A DNA stretch of 64,000 nucleotides from Pseudomonas pergaminensis (GTDB lineage Bacteria; Pseudomonadota; Gammaproteobacteria; Pseudomonadales; Pseudomonadaceae), in NCBI RefSeq assembly GCF_024112395.2, contig NZ_CP078013.2, positions 2,480,001 to 2,544,000 of the forward strand, given 5' to 3'. How positions within the stretch are numbered: position 1 is the stretch's first letter; every line of letters starts with the position of its first letter. Below, one piece after another: positions 1-10,311 of this stretch. A program made the translations under genes and the position numbers. Below the pieces are notes generated by a model, which worked only from the letters and a program-made list of their open reading frames with translations, did no database searches and had not been told where the DNA came from.

Positions 1-821
1 AAAATGGCCTGCTCTACTACCCGACCTTCTATGAAGGCCTGGAACAGTCGAAAAACGTGATCTACACCGGCCAGGAAGCCACCCAGCAGATCCTCGCCAG
101 CCTCGACTGGATCGCCAAGACCAAGGGCGCCAAGACCTTCTACCTGGTCGGTTCCGACTACATCTGGCCGCGCACCTCGATGAAGATTGCGCGCAAGCAC
201 ATCGAAAACGTCCTGCACGGCACTGTGGTCGGCGAAGACTACTACCCGTTGGGCAACACCCAGTTCGGCTCGCTGATCAACAAGGTCAAGCTGAAAAAGC
301 CTGACGTGGTGTTCGCGGCGGTGGTGGGCGGCTCCAACGTGGCGTTCTACAAGCAACTCAACGCGGCGGGCGTGAACTCGTCCAAGCAGACCTTGTTGAC
401 CCTGTCGGTGACCGAGGACGAACTGCTCGGCATCGGCGGTGAAAACATGGCCGGTTTCTATGCCTCGATGAAGTACTTCCAGAGCCTGGACAACCCGAAC
501 AACAAAGCCTTCGTCGAGGCCTTCAAGGCCAAATATGGCAAGGACGCCGTGATCGGCGACGTGACCCAGGCGGCCTACCTCGGCCCTTGGCTATGGAAAG
601 CAGCGGTGGAGAAAGCGGGCAGTTTCGACGTGGATAAAGTCGTGGCCGCATCGCCTGGCATCGAGCTCAAAACCGCGCCGGAAGGCTACGTGAAGATCCA
701 CGAGAACCATCACCTGTGGAGCAAGTCGCGCATTGGTGAGGTGCAGCCCAACGGCCAGTTCAAGGTGATCTACGAGTCGGATTTGATCGAGCCGAACCCG
801 TTCCCTAAAGGCTACCAATAA
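1..821 (+). CDS. urtA: Urea/short-chain amide ABC transporter, substrate-binding protein (5' truncated)
   Basis: The reading frame is open from the window edge (first full codon at position 3) to the TAA at 819-821, so the N-terminus and signal peptide are missing; about 272 residues are visible. It is a periplasmic binding protein of the UrtA/FmdD type. Visible hallmarks are NGLLYYPTFYEGLEQS, NVIYTGQEATQQ, YLVGSDYIWPRTS and a C-terminal SRIGEVQPNGQF segment, all typical of this branch of the Leu/Ile/Val-binding superfamily. It would capture urea or a small amide in the periplasm and pass it to the permeases encoded next. Four transporter genes follow on the same strand after a 172-bp gap that holds a REPIN. 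Whether urea or amides are the substrate cannot be decided from sequence; the amidase operon at 12974-16599 favours amides. Confidence 0.85.
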   Translation, partial: NGLLYYPTFYEGLEQSKNVIYTGQEATQQILASLDWIAKTKGAKTFYLVGSDYIWPRTSMKIARKHIENVLHGTVVGEDYYPLGNTQFGSLINKVKLKKPDVVFAAVVGGSNVAFYKQLNAAGVNSSKQTLLTLSVTEDELLGIGGENMAGFYASMKYFQSLDNPNNKAFVEAFKAKYGKDAVIGDVTQAAYLGPWLWKAAVEKAGSFDVDKVVAASPGIELKTAPEGYVKIHENHHLWSKSRIGEVQPNGQFKVIYESDLIEPNPFPKGYQ

Positions 822-863
822 CCCAAGGTCTGGCATTGATCCAACGGTGGGAACTGGCTTTGT

Positions 864-948
864 GTGGGAGCTGGCTTGCCTGCGATGCAGGCGACTCGGT
901 TTTGCAGTTGAACCGAGGTGATGCCATCGCAGGCAAGCCAGCTCCCAC
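864..948. repeat. REPIN: paired REP palindromes
   Basis: Two inverted 24-bp arms (864-887 and 925-948) match perfectly around a 37-nt spacer. The outer ends read GTGGGAGCTGGCTTGCC, typical of REP doublets in P. fluorescens genomes. The element lies between the urtA and urtB frames and could reduce transcription or stabilise mRNA of the upstream gene. Confidence 0.85.
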
Positions 949-993
949 TTAAAGCAGATTGCAATTCAACCTGGCTCTCAGGAGACCATCATC

Positions 994-1911
994 ATGGAAT
1001 GGCTATCGGAATTTGGAGCCATCGCGGCGATGCAGGGGTTCAACGGCTTGTCCGTGTTCTGCGTGCTGTTGCTGATGGCATTGGGGCTGGCGATTATCTT
1101 TGGCCAGATGGGCGTGATCAACATGGCCCATGGTGAGTTCCTGACCATCGGCGCCTACACCACCTACGTGTGTTCCAGCCTCACGGCGCACTTTGCACCG
1201 AGCTTCCAACCCTATTACTTCTTCTTCGCCATTGCCCTGTCATTCCTCGTCGCCGGCGCCATCGGCTGGCTGGTGGAATGGGCGATGATCAGCCGCTTGT
1301 ACAAGCGCCCGCTGGACACCTTGCTCGCCACCTGGGGCTTGTCGCTGGTGATGCAGCAGACCTTCCGTTCGGTGTTCGGCGCCCGCGAAGTCAGCGCCGA
1401 ACCGCCGGCCTGGCTGATGGGATCGGTGAATTTCACCGATGCCATCGAGATTCCGCGCAACGGCCTGTTCATGATGGCCCTGACCTTGCTGCTCACTGCG
1501 GCAATCTTCCTGATGCTCTACCGCTCGCGCTGGGGCCTGCAGGTGCGCGCTACGGTGCAGAACCGCTTGATGAGCCGTGCGGTGGGCATCAATACACGCA
1601 AGGTCGACCGCATGACCTTCGCCCTCGGTTGCGGCGTCGCCGGGGTGGCCGGTGCGGCGTTCACCACCATCGGTTCCACCGGGCCGACGGCGGGTTCGCA
1701 GTACATCGTCGACACCTTCCTGGTGGTGGTGTTCGGCGGCGCGCAAAGCCTGTTCGGCACCATCGCATCGGCCTTTGTGATTGCCCAGACCCAATCGCTG
1801 TCGGAGTTTTTCCTCAGTGGCTCGATGGCCAAGGTACTCACCTTGTCCTCGGTGATTCTGATCCTGATGCTGCGCCCGCAAGGGTTGTTTTCCATCAAAG
1901 TGCGCAAGTAG
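994..1911 (+). CDS. urtB: Urea/amide ABC transporter permease UrtB
   Basis: This 305-residue inner-membrane permease belongs to the branched-chain amino acid type (LivH/UrtB family). It shows successive hydrophobic helices and the motif GLAIIFGQMGVINMAHGE near residues 31-48, characteristic of LivH-like permeases. An AGGAG ribosome site precedes the ATG. At about 300 residues it is the short form; many urea-specific UrtB proteins carry a long N-terminal extension that is absent here, which resembles FmdE of amide systems. It would form the transmembrane channel together with the next gene product. The stop is 10 bp from the start of urtC, so the genes are cotranscribed. Confidence 0.85.
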   Translation: MEWLSEFGAIAAMQGFNGLSVFCVLLLMALGLAIIFGQMGVINMAHGEFLTIGAYTTYVCSSLTAHFAPSFQPYYFFFAIALSFLVAGAIGWLVEWAMISRLYKRPLDTLLATWGLSLVMQQTFRSVFGAREVSAEPPAWLMGSVNFTDAIEIPRNGLFMMALTLLLTAAIFLMLYRSRWGLQVRATVQNRLMSRAVGINTRKVDRMTFALGCGVAGVAGAAFTTIGSTGPTAGSQYIVDTFLVVVFGGAQSLFGTIASAFVIAQTQSLSEFFLSGSMAKVLTLSSVILILMLRPQGLFSIKVRK

Positions 1912-1921
1912 AGGCGACCGG

Positions 1922-3085
1922 ATGAAGGCTCTAGACAAGCTGCTGGGCGGCCAGCAAAACCTGATCGGCATCGTGTTGCTGGCGCTGTTGATCCTGGTGG
2001 TATTCCCCCTGACCCTGGATGCGTTCCGCCTGAACATGGTCGGCAAATACCTGACCTACGCGTTTGTCGCGGTCGGCCTGGTGTTGTGCTGGGGCTATGG
2101 CGGCATTCTCAGTCTGGGGCAGGGTGTGTTCTTCGGGGTGGGTGGCTACTGCATGGCGATGTTCCTCAAGCTTGAGGCCTCGGACCCGCAGAGCACCAAG
2201 ATCCAGTCCACACCGGGCATTCCGGACTTCATGGACTGGAACCAGATCACCGAACTGCCGTGGTTGTGGCAACCGTTCCACAGCTTCAGCTTTACCCTGG
2301 TGGCGGTGATCGCGGTGCCGGTGCTGCTCGCGTTCATCATCGGCATGGCGCTGTTCAAGCGGCGCGTGGGCGATGTGTATTTCTCCATCGTCACCCAGGC
2401 GATTGCGCTGATCCTTACGGTGCTGATCGTCGGCCAGCAAGGCCTGACCGGTGGCGTCAACGGCATCACCGACCTCAAGACCCTGCTTGGCTGGGACCTG
2501 CGCACCGACAGCGCAAAGATGATCCTGTACTTCATCAACGCCGGGTTGCTGTTCGGCTGCATCTTCATTGGCCGGTTCATCCTCGCGTCCAAGCTTGGCC
2601 GGTTGTTGATGGCGATGCGCGACAAGGAAGAACGCGTGCGTTTTTCCGGGTATGACGTGGCCAGCTTCAAGATCTTCGTGTTCTGCGTGGCCGCCGCGTT
2701 CTCGGCGATTGGCGGGGCGATGTTTGCCTTGCAGGTGGGCTTTATGTCGCCGTCGTTCGTGGGCATCGTGCCGTCGATCGAGATGGTGATCTTTGCGGCG
2801 GTGGGCGGGCGCATGTCGCTGCTCGGCGCGGTGTATGGCGCGCTGCTGGTGAACTACGGCAAGACCTACTTTTCCGAGTCTTTCCCCGAGTTGTGGTTGT
2901 ACCTGATGGGCGGGCTGTTCATTGCGGTGGTGATGTACTTCCCCAACGGCCTGGCTGGTTTGTGGGACAGCCATGGGCGCCAGGCGCTGGCCAAAGTGCT
3001 GCGGCGCAAACCCCTGGCGGCAGCCCCGGCGAAACCGCCGGTTAAACCCAAGGCCAACAGCAAGATCCTGGAGACCCAGCCATGA
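1922..3085 (+). CDS. urtC: Urea/amide ABC transporter permease UrtC
   Basis: This 387-residue LivM/UrtC-type permease is strongly hydrophobic, with about ten predicted membrane segments. It contains the characteristic CWGYGGILSLGQGVFFG segment (about residues 56-72) and a GYDVASFKIFVFC segment near 241-253. The C-terminal tail is rich in Ala, Pro and Lys and lies outside the conserved permease core. Its last codons overlap the start of urtD by four bases (ATGA), indicating translational coupling. It pairs with UrtB to move urea or amides across the inner membrane. Confidence 0.87.
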   Translation: MKALDKLLGGQQNLIGIVLLALLILVVFPLTLDAFRLNMVGKYLTYAFVAVGLVLCWGYGGILSLGQGVFFGVGGYCMAMFLKLEASDPQSTKIQSTPGIPDFMDWNQITELPWLWQPFHSFSFTLVAVIAVPVLLAFIIGMALFKRRVGDVYFSIVTQAIALILTVLIVGQQGLTGGVNGITDLKTLLGWDLRTDSAKMILYFINAGLLFGCIFIGRFILASKLGRLLMAMRDKEERVRFSGYDVASFKIFVFCVAAAFSAIGGAMFALQVGFMSPSFVGIVPSIEMVIFAAVGGRMSLLGAVYGALLVNYGKTYFSESFPELWLYLMGGLFIAVVMYFPNGLAGLWDSHGRQALAKVLRRKPLAAAPAKPPVKPKANSKILETQP

Positions 3086-3840
3086 CCGCCGTCGGCTTTG
3101 AAATGAAAAAACCGGTGCTGGCCATCGAAGGCCTCACCGTGTCGTTCGACGGCTTCAAGGCGGTCGATAACCTCAACCTGTATATCGACCGCAATGAAGT
3201 GCGCGTGGTGATCGGTCCCAATGGCGCCGGCAAGACCACCGTGCTTGACCTGATCTGCGGCAAGACCCGCGCCACCAGCGGCAGCATCCAGTTCGACGGC
3301 CAGGAACTGACCAAGATGCGCGAGTACAACATCGTGCGTGCCGGTGTGGGCCGCAAGTTCCAGAACCCGTCGATCTACGAAAACCTCACGGTGTTCGAGA
3401 ACCTGGAGATGTCTTACCCGGCCGGGCGCAAGGTATGGGGTGCGTTGTTCTTCAAGCGCAACGCCCAGGTGATCGCACGGGTGGAGGAGGTGGCGCGGGA
3501 GATCTTCCTCGGCGACCTGCTGCAACAACAGGCCGACCTGCTGTCCCACGGGCAGAAGCAGTGGCTGGAGATTGGCATGCTGCTGATGCAGGACCCCGAG
3601 TTATTGATGTTGGATGAACCGGTGGCGGGCATGAGCGTCAACGAGCGCGCGCAAACCGCCGAGCTGCTCAACCGCATCAGCCAGGGCCGTTCGGTGCTGG
3701 TGATCGAGCACGACATGGAGTTCGTCAAAAGCATCGCCCACAAGGTCACGGTGCTGCACCAGGGCAAGGTGCTGGCCGAGGGCAGCATGGAGTCGGTGCA
3801 AAGCAACCCGAAAGTCATCGAAGTGTATTTGGGCCACTGA
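3082..3840 (+). CDS. urtD: Urea/amide ABC transporter ATPase UrtD
   Basis: This 252-residue LivG/UrtD-type ATPase has Walker A GPNGAGKTT at residues 45-53, the signature LSHGQKQWLEIG, Walker B LLMLDEPVAGMS and the switch-region histidine in VIEHDMEFV. LSHGQ in place of LSGGQ is usual for UrtD. It powers uptake together with UrtE. The start overlaps the urtC stop. Another in-frame ATG lies seven codons later (MKKPVLAIEG), where similarity to the family begins, so the exact start is uncertain by a few residues. Confidence 0.9.
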   Translation: MTAVGFEMKKPVLAIEGLTVSFDGFKAVDNLNLYIDRNEVRVVIGPNGAGKTTVLDLICGKTRATSGSIQFDGQELTKMREYNIVRAGVGRKFQNPSIYENLTVFENLEMSYPAGRKVWGALFFKRNAQVIARVEEVAREIFLGDLLQQQADLLSHGQKQWLEIGMLLMQDPELLMLDEPVAGMSVNERAQTAELLNRISQGRSVLVIEHDMEFVKSIAHKVTVLHQGKVLAEGSMESVQSNPKVIEVYLGH

Positions 3841-3850
3841 GGAGCTGCGC

Positions 3851-4540
3851 ATGTTCAAGATCGACCAGTTGTCCTGCGGCTACGGGCAGAGCCAGATCCT
3901 TCACGACCTGGACCTGAACGTCGCCAAGCGCGAGATCGTCGCGGTGATGGGCCGCAATGGCATGGGCAAGACCACCTTGTTCAAGAGCCTGATGGGCATC
4001 CTCCCGCAGTGGAAAGGCCAGGTGAGTGTGGACGGGCACGATGTGTCGACGCTGGAAACCCATGAGCGGGTGGAGCGTGGTATCGCCTATGTGCCCCAGG
4101 GCCGCATGATTTTCCCGAGCATGACGGTGCTGGAAAACATCCAGACTGGCCTGCCGGCGTCGGCGCGAGGCAAGGTGCCCGAGGACCTGTACGCGCTGTT
4201 CCCGGTGCTCTACGACATGCAATCGCGCAAGGGCGGCAACCTGTCTGGCGGGCAGCAACAGCAGTTGGCGATTGCCCGGGCGTTGGCCACCAACCCCAAG
4301 GTGCTGTTGCTGGATGAACCGACCGAGGGCATCCAGCCCTCGATCATCAAGGACATCGCGCGCACGCTGAAGGAAATTCGCAACCTGCGCGACTTGACCA
4401 TCGTGGTCTCCGAGCAGGTGCTGTCGTTCACCCTGGAAATTGCCGATCGTTTCCTGGTGATCGAGAAAGGGCGATTTGTGATTGAGGAAACCCGGGATCG
4501 AGTGGATGAAGCAACGATCAGTCGGTATTTATCGGTTTAA
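3851..4540 (+). CDS. urtE: Urea/amide ABC transporter ATPase UrtE
   Basis: This 229-residue LivF/UrtE-type ATPase is the second nucleotide-binding subunit. Walker A GRNGMGKTT is at residues 34-42, the signature LSGGQQQQLAIARAL near 130-144 and Walker B VLLLDEPTEGIQPS follows. A GAGG ribosome site lies 7 bp before the ATG, 10 bp after the urtD stop. It is the last gene of the transporter operon. No urease genes follow, which is another reason to consider amides as well as urea as substrate. Confidence 0.9.
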   Translation: MFKIDQLSCGYGQSQILHDLDLNVAKREIVAVMGRNGMGKTTLFKSLMGILPQWKGQVSVDGHDVSTLETHERVERGIAYVPQGRMIFPSMTVLENIQTGLPASARGKVPEDLYALFPVLYDMQSRKGGNLSGGQQQQLAIARALATNPKVLLLDEPTEGIQPSIIKDIARTLKEIRNLRDLTIVVSEQVLSFTLEIADRFLVIEKGRFVIEETRDRVDEATISRYLSV

Positions 4541-4619
4541 TCGTGCCGGTTCTTATCGGCTGAAGCGATGTACGGGTAAGTTTTCCTGCCTGTCAGAGTC
4601 GCAGTGACCTGCACGTAAC

Positions 4620-4648
4620 GGAACCATTTCTTCGCCTATTGCCACAGA
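4620..4648 (+). promoter_or_regulatory. hrp box (HrpL/RspL ECF sigma promoter)
   Basis: GGAACC (4620-4625), 16 bp, then CCACAGA (4642-4648). This matches the established hrp-box consensus GGAACC-N15/16-CCACNNA at every fixed position. The box ends 68 bp before the ATG at 4717 on the same strand, a normal distance for HrpL-dependent genes. Confidence 0.85.
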
Positions 4649-4716
4649 TGGAGGCTGATCAAATGCCGGTTCAGGCGTTGGTCACGTTCCATGCATTAAC
4701 TATTTGAGGTGTTGCG

Positions 4717-5934
4717 ATGATAAATACTCCGTTCGGTCAACCGACGCCGGTTCACTACCCGCAATCTCCCCTCGCGTTCGGTAGGACCGGGTTTGCTAAT
4801 CAGCCTAGTATGAACCCACCCATGATGGACTATCGCGGAGCCCCCCATTCAGTGGTGGCGCGGGAATTTGCCGGTGCCTACCCTTATTTTCAGGGAGAGT
4901 CCGGATTCGTCACGCGGGACGTTCTTCAGCACGCTGCCAACCGCCCTTTGACCGGCAACCCGGTAGACGACCCGATGACCCGACTGGCCAGGGAGATACT
5001 CAGCCGGCCTGGAATGAGTAGCTTGCTCGATGGCGTCAACCATGGCGGTCATCAAGACGGGCTGATCAGCCTGGGAGATGCTCATGCAGCGGTCGACATG
5101 TACGAAGCGGACGAGTCCTCTCGCTTACAGAACGAACCGATGGCGTATAACGCTGGCGCACGGGGCGGCTATGAGCGGTATTCCGGTGGCATGCAGCGCC
5201 ATCGTGTTGAAAATGGATATGGTGAGAGCGGGGCCTACACTCGTCACCCGGTATTCGACAACCGTGCAATCGGTCAGCCGTTCTCCAGGGGTGCGTATGA
5301 GCCGTCGTATGACGGCCGCATGAGTCCACAGAATAACGCGCTCGCTAATGACTTCAAGTGCGCCAAACACTCGGATCTGGCGACGGAGCTGGGCAATAAT
5401 TTTGATTACTTCAAACCCAACGAGCACAGCAAGATAACTCAGAACTCGCTTCGTGAAGTCGCAGGTCGGCCTTTGACTGGCAATCCGGTAGATGACCGGG
5501 TGACCCTCCTGGGTAGGGAAATCCTCAGTCGACCGGAATTGAATAGAAAACTGGATTCCGACCACGATGTTGACAAATCTGACGGCCTTATTGGGCGCGA
5601 CACCATTGAAAGGCTGTCCAGTCAGAAGGCTGAGCCAAACTATGAACAAATGAATGATGTGGAATTGCTTGAAGCGGTGAAAGGAAAGTTCAAACAGTAC
5701 TGGGGTAGAGACGACTACATCAGCTTCGACAGTCTGGAAAAAGCGGCTGCAGAGTCCCCGCCCACGGATCGAACTCGACTCGCGGCTGCATTGCTCCATC
5801 GTCCGGGCCTGATGAAAGAACTGGATATTGGCACTAAGGGCAATGGCCGCAGGGGCGACGAAGATCAAAGGTTTGATAGGGTCAATGTCGACTACGTGAT
5901 TGCAGAAAAAAAAGCGCACTCGTCGAGGGGGTGA
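4717..5934 (+). CDS. Candidate type III secreted protein with three internal repeats (HrpK/HopB-like?)
   Basis: This 405-residue protein is not firmly recognised. Three repeats of about 85 residues are visible near 48-127, 216-300 and 310-397. The first two share RPLTGNPVDD, then REILSRP and a leucine-aspartate turn followed by DGLI, which resembles a degenerate EF-hand loop; the third is more diverged (LLHRPGLMKELD). The first 37 residues contain no Asp or Glu and are rich in Pro, Asn, Gln and Ser, as in type III secretion signals. An exact hrp box lies upstream and a GAGGTG ribosome site precedes the ATG. From memory the repeat pattern resembles HrpK/HopB-type translocators or effectors, which I cannot verify. 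The gene stands alone, with base composition visibly less GC-rich than its neighbours, suggesting acquisition. A structural or chaperone role is the alternative. Confidence 0.65.
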   Translation: MINTPFGQPTPVHYPQSPLAFGRTGFANQPSMNPPMMDYRGAPHSVVAREFAGAYPYFQGESGFVTRDVLQHAANRPLTGNPVDDPMTRLAREILSRPGMSSLLDGVNHGGHQDGLISLGDAHAAVDMYEADESSRLQNEPMAYNAGARGGYERYSGGMQRHRVENGYGESGAYTRHPVFDNRAIGQPFSRGAYEPSYDGRMSPQNNALANDFKCAKHSDLATELGNNFDYFKPNEHSKITQNSLREVAGRPLTGNPVDDRVTLLGREILSRPELNRKLDSDHDVDKSDGLIGRDTIERLSSQKAEPNYEQMNDVELLEAVKGKFKQYWGRDDYISFDSLEKAAAESPPTDRTRLAAALLHRPGLMKELDIGTKGNGRRGDEDQRFDRVNVDYVIAEKKAHSSRG

Positions 5935-5942
5935 GTGTGCTC

Positions 5943-5971
5943 CGGTGCAGCCCAGGCCATGGTCTGCACCG
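5943..5971. terminator. Possible weak bidirectional terminator between convergent genes
   Basis: Perfect 8-bp arms CGGTGCAG (5943-5950) and CTGCACCG (5964-5971) enclose a 13-nt loop. There is no convincing T tract on either side, so termination is only suggested by its position between two convergent genes. Confidence 0.35.
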
Positions 5972-6032
5972 TTAATTTGAGACCACCGGCTCACCGGTCG
6001 TGCTCACGCCTCAACAGCGCAGCGTGCATTGA

Positions 6033-7421
<1,389 letters not shown>

Positions 7422-7432
7422 CAAGGAGCCCC

Positions 7433-8737
7433 TTAAAGCGCAGCGCCGGCGGCACGCCCGAGTACGCGTTGGTATTCATCCTGGGCGGTTTGCTGGGAGA
7501 ACTCGCCGGACCATTTCGACACCACCACCGTCGCCACGCTGTTGCCGATGGTGTTGCAGGTGGCGATGGCCATCGACATGAAGCGGTACACGCCAAACAG
7601 CAGCGCCAGGCCTTCTGCCGGCAGCACGCCGATGGCGGTAACCGTCGCGGCGAATACCACGAAGCTGCCACCCGACACCGCCGCCGCGCCCTTGGACGTC
7701 ACCAGCATGATCGCGATGATGCCCAATTGTTGTTCCCAGCTCAGCGGCACCCCGTAGGCATTGGCGATAAACAACACGCACAGCGACATGTAGATCGAGG
7801 TGCCGTCGAGGTTGAACGCATAGCCGGTGGGCAGTACCAGGCCGACGCTTTGCTTGGAACAGCCGAATTTTTCGAGTTTTTGCAGCAGGCGCGGCAGGGC
7901 GCTTTCCGACGAGGCGGTGCCGAGCACGATGAAGATTTCATCCTTGATGTAAGTGAGGAAGCGCCACAGGCTGAAGCCGCTCAACCGGCACACGGCGCCC
8001 AGCACCACAAAGATGAAGAACGCGATGCCGACGTAGAACATCAACACCAGGTTGGCCAGGGACATCAGCACCGCCGTGCCGTTGCTGCCCACGGCGTAAG
8101 CCACCGAACCGAAGGCACCCAGGGGCGCGAACTTCATGATCAGGTTGATGAACTCGAAGAAGCACTCGGAGATGCGGTTCAGGCCGTCTTCGATCACTTC
8201 GCGGCGCTCGGGCTTCAACGCCAGCAGAGCGAAGCCGAACAGCACCGAGATCACCAGCACTTGCAGCAACTGGCCGCCGGCGAAGGCACCGACGAAATTG
8301 TCCGGGAAGATGCCGTAGATAAAGTCCATGGTCGACGCGGGCGCATGCCCCTTGGCCACGGCGGCACTCGCGGCGGCCGCGGTGGCGCTGCTCGGGTGGG
8401 CGTCGTGCATGCCGGAGCCGATCTGCAGCAGGTTGCCCCACAACAGGCCGATGGCCAGGGCGATGGTGGAGACCACTTCGAAATAGATCAAGGCGCGCAG
8501 GCCGACTTTGCCGACGCGTTTGATATCACCGGCTGAAGCGATGCCGTGGACCACGGTGAAAAACACCAGCGGCGCGACAGCGGTCTTGATCAGCTTGAGG
8601 AAAATGTCGCCGAGGATCTTGAAACTGGCGGCCAGCTCCGGGGCGAGAAAGCCGAAGGCAATGCCGAGGAACATGGCGGCGACGACCTGAAAGGTCAGGT
8701 CCTTGTAGAGCGGTTTTTTTTGGGGGGTGGATGACAT
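7433..8737 (-). CDS. dctA: C4-dicarboxylate/cation symporter, DctA family
   Basis: This 434-residue transporter of the dicarboxylate/amino acid:cation symporter family sits in the inner membrane. Diagnostic segments are the serine-rich hairpin LGTASSESALPRL and VLPTGYAFNLDGTSIYMSL, both typical of DctA, which imports succinate, fumarate and malate. An Ala/Ser-rich loop (about residues 115-138, HPSSATAAAASAA) is longer than I expect for DctA. The start ATG at 8737 was chosen because the family N-terminus begins there and GAGAT precedes it; longer upstream extension runs into a REPIN. It lies between the fumarase and a lyase gene in one orientation, so the group may degrade a compound that yields fumarate. 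Confidence 0.85.
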   Translation of the reverse strand: MSSTPQKKPLYKDLTFQVVAAMFLGIAFGFLAPELAASFKILGDIFLKLIKTAVAPLVFFTVVHGIASAGDIKRVGKVGLRALIYFEVVSTIALAIGLLWGNLLQIGSGMHDAHPSSATAAAASAAVAKGHAPASTMDFIYGIFPDNFVGAFAGGQLLQVLVISVLFGFALLALKPERREVIEDGLNRISECFFEFINLIMKFAPLGAFGSVAYAVGSNGTAVLMSLANLVLMFYVGIAFFIFVVLGAVCRLSGFSLWRFLTYIKDEIFIVLGTASSESALPRLLQKLEKFGCSKQSVGLVLPTGYAFNLDGTSIYMSLCVLFIANAYGVPLSWEQQLGIIAIMLVTSKGAAAVSGGSFVVFAATVTAIGVLPAEGLALLFGVYRFMSMAIATCNTIGNSVATVVVSKWSGEFSQQTAQDEYQRVLGRAAGAAL

Positions 8738-8788
8738 GTCTGTGATCTCATTGTTGTTATGGTTCGGTGTGACGCTGGAGATCCCTGT

Positions 8789-8876
8789 GTGGGAGCGGGC
8801 TTGCTCGCGAATGCGGTGCATCAGTCAACCCATTCATCAACCGACAGACCGCTTTCGCGAGCAAGCCCGCTCCCAC
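8789..8876. repeat. REPIN: paired REP palindromes
   Basis: Inverted 28-bp arms (8789-8816 and 8849-8876) match at 27 positions around a 32-nt spacer. The ends read GTGGGAGCGGGCTTGCTCGC. The element fills most of the gap between the lyase gene and dctA and may attenuate read-through between them. Confidence 0.87.
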
Positions 8877-8901
8877 AGTTAGATCTCCATTGGATTTGGG
8901 A

Positions 8902-10257
8902 TCAGCGTTTGACTGGGCCGGGGCGTGCCAGCGCGATATCCACCATCTGCGGCGCCAGCCCCAGGTAGTTTGCCGGGTCGGTCAGGCGCTGCAGGTCGGC
9001 CAGGTCCAGTTGCGCAGTGGCTTCACCCTGGGCGAGCAGGGCGTCGAGCAGGCTGGTGCCCTGGTCATTGGCCATGCGGCAGGCGGCATACACCACGTCA
9101 TGGGCCACTTGGCGGCCGAGGGCCGGGGCGAGTCCCATCATTACGGCTTCGGCGACGATCAAGCCCTGGGTCATGTCGAGGTTTTTGCGCATGCGTTCGG
9201 GGCGCACTTCCAGGCCGGCGAGCATGAAGGTTGCCTGGCCCAGGGACGCGGCGCTGAGGGCGAAGGCTTCGGGGATGGCGATCCACTCCGCCTGCCACGG
9301 GCCGGTAGAGCGTTCGAAATCCTGGATCATCGCGTCGAGCATCAGCCCGGCGTGTTGGCGCACGCCCTTGGCGGCGGCATACATCAGCTCGCAGGAAATC
9401 GGGTTGCGCTTCTGCGGCATGGTGCTGCTGGCGCCACGGCCCTTGACGAAAGGTTCATACACTTCGCCCAGCTCGCTGGTCATCATCATCATGATGTCGA
9501 GGGCGATCTTGCCCAGGGAACCGGTGACCAGGCCGAGAAAGTTCAGGGTCTCGGCCAGCCCATCGCGGGCCACATGCCAGGTGGCTTGCGGTACGCCCAG
9601 GCCGAGTTCGGCCATCAACGCTTCCTGCACCTCCAGGCCCTTGTCGCCCAGGGAAGCAAGGGTGCCGGCGGCCCCGGCGAACTGGCCGATCTCAACGCGT
9701 GGCCGCAGTTGCACCAGGCGCTCGGCGTGGCGGTCGAACATGCTCAGCCACACCGCGCACTTGTAGCCGAAGGTGATCGGCAGCGCGTGCTGCAAGTGCG
9801 TGCGACCGGCCATGGGCGTGTCGCGATAGCGCTCGGCCAGGCCGGCGAGCAGGCCGCGCACGGTCTGGATGTCTCGCTCGACGATGGCCAGCGCGGCGCG
9901 TACTTGCAGGACCACGGCGGTGTCCATGATGTCCTGGGTGGTCGCGCCCCAATGCACATAGCGGCCGGCTTCGCCGCAGATGTTCGACAGTTGCTCCACC
10001 AGCGGCAGGATCGGGTAGCCGACGATCTCGGTCTCGTGTTGCATCAGCGCCAGGTCCAGCGCCTCGTACTGCGACAGCGCGGCGATCTGCTCGGCGGCGT
10101 CCGCCGGGATCACGCCGCAACGCGCTTCAGCGCGGGCCAGGGCCACTTCCACTTCGATGTAGCGTTCGATCAGGGCTTTATCGGAGAACACGCCGCGCAT
10201 TTCGGCGGTGCCGAACATGTCGCGGAACAGGGCGGAATCAAAAACGGTACTCGACAT
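8902..10257 (-). CDS. Fumarase/aspartase superfamily lyase, PcaB (3-carboxymuconate cycloisomerase)-like
   Basis: This 451-residue protein belongs to the adenylosuccinate lyase/CMLE branch. It shows YVHWGATTQDIMDTA (about residues 93-107), GRTHLQHALP, the catalytic serine loop GASSTMPQKRNPISCE and the C-terminal block NLDMTQGLIVAEAV followed by DPANYLG, which are closest to PcaB. No other protocatechuate genes are nearby. The neighbours are a dicarboxylate transporter and a fumarase, so an alternative is a C-N lyase that releases fumarate from a succinyl-amine compound. The substrate is therefore open. Transcription probably starts in the gap shared with the divergent GntR gene. Confidence 0.7.
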   Translation of the reverse strand: MSSTVFDSALFRDMFGTAEMRGVFSDKALIERYIEVEVALARAEARCGVIPADAAEQIAALSQYEALDLALMQHETEIVGYPILPLVEQLSNICGEAGRYVHWGATTQDIMDTAVVLQVRAALAIVERDIQTVRGLLAGLAERYRDTPMAGRTHLQHALPITFGYKCAVWLSMFDRHAERLVQLRPRVEIGQFAGAAGTLASLGDKGLEVQEALMAELGLGVPQATWHVARDGLAETLNFLGLVTGSLGKIALDIMMMMTSELGEVYEPFVKGRGASSTMPQKRNPISCELMYAAAKGVRQHAGLMLDAMIQDFERSTGPWQAEWIAIPEAFALSAASLGQATFMLAGLEVRPERMRKNLDMTQGLIVAEAVMMGLAPALGRQVAHDVVYAACRMANDQGTSLLDALLAQGEATAQLDLADLQRLTDPANYLGLAPQMVDIALARPGPVKR

Positions 10258-10288
10258 GGGAAAATCCTAATTGTTATTTTTAAACCAT

Positions 10289-10311
10289 ACATATTTAATA
10301 TGTCCGTACAT
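10289..10311. promoter_or_regulatory. Candidate GntR operator between divergent genes
   Basis: Two overlapping palindromes lie in the 104-bp gap between the lyase and GntR genes. One is the perfect 15-mer ACATATTTAATATGT (10289-10303); the other is ATGT-N4-ACAT (10300-10311). Their place between a regulator and its presumed target suggests the operator of the GntR protein. Confidence 0.45.
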
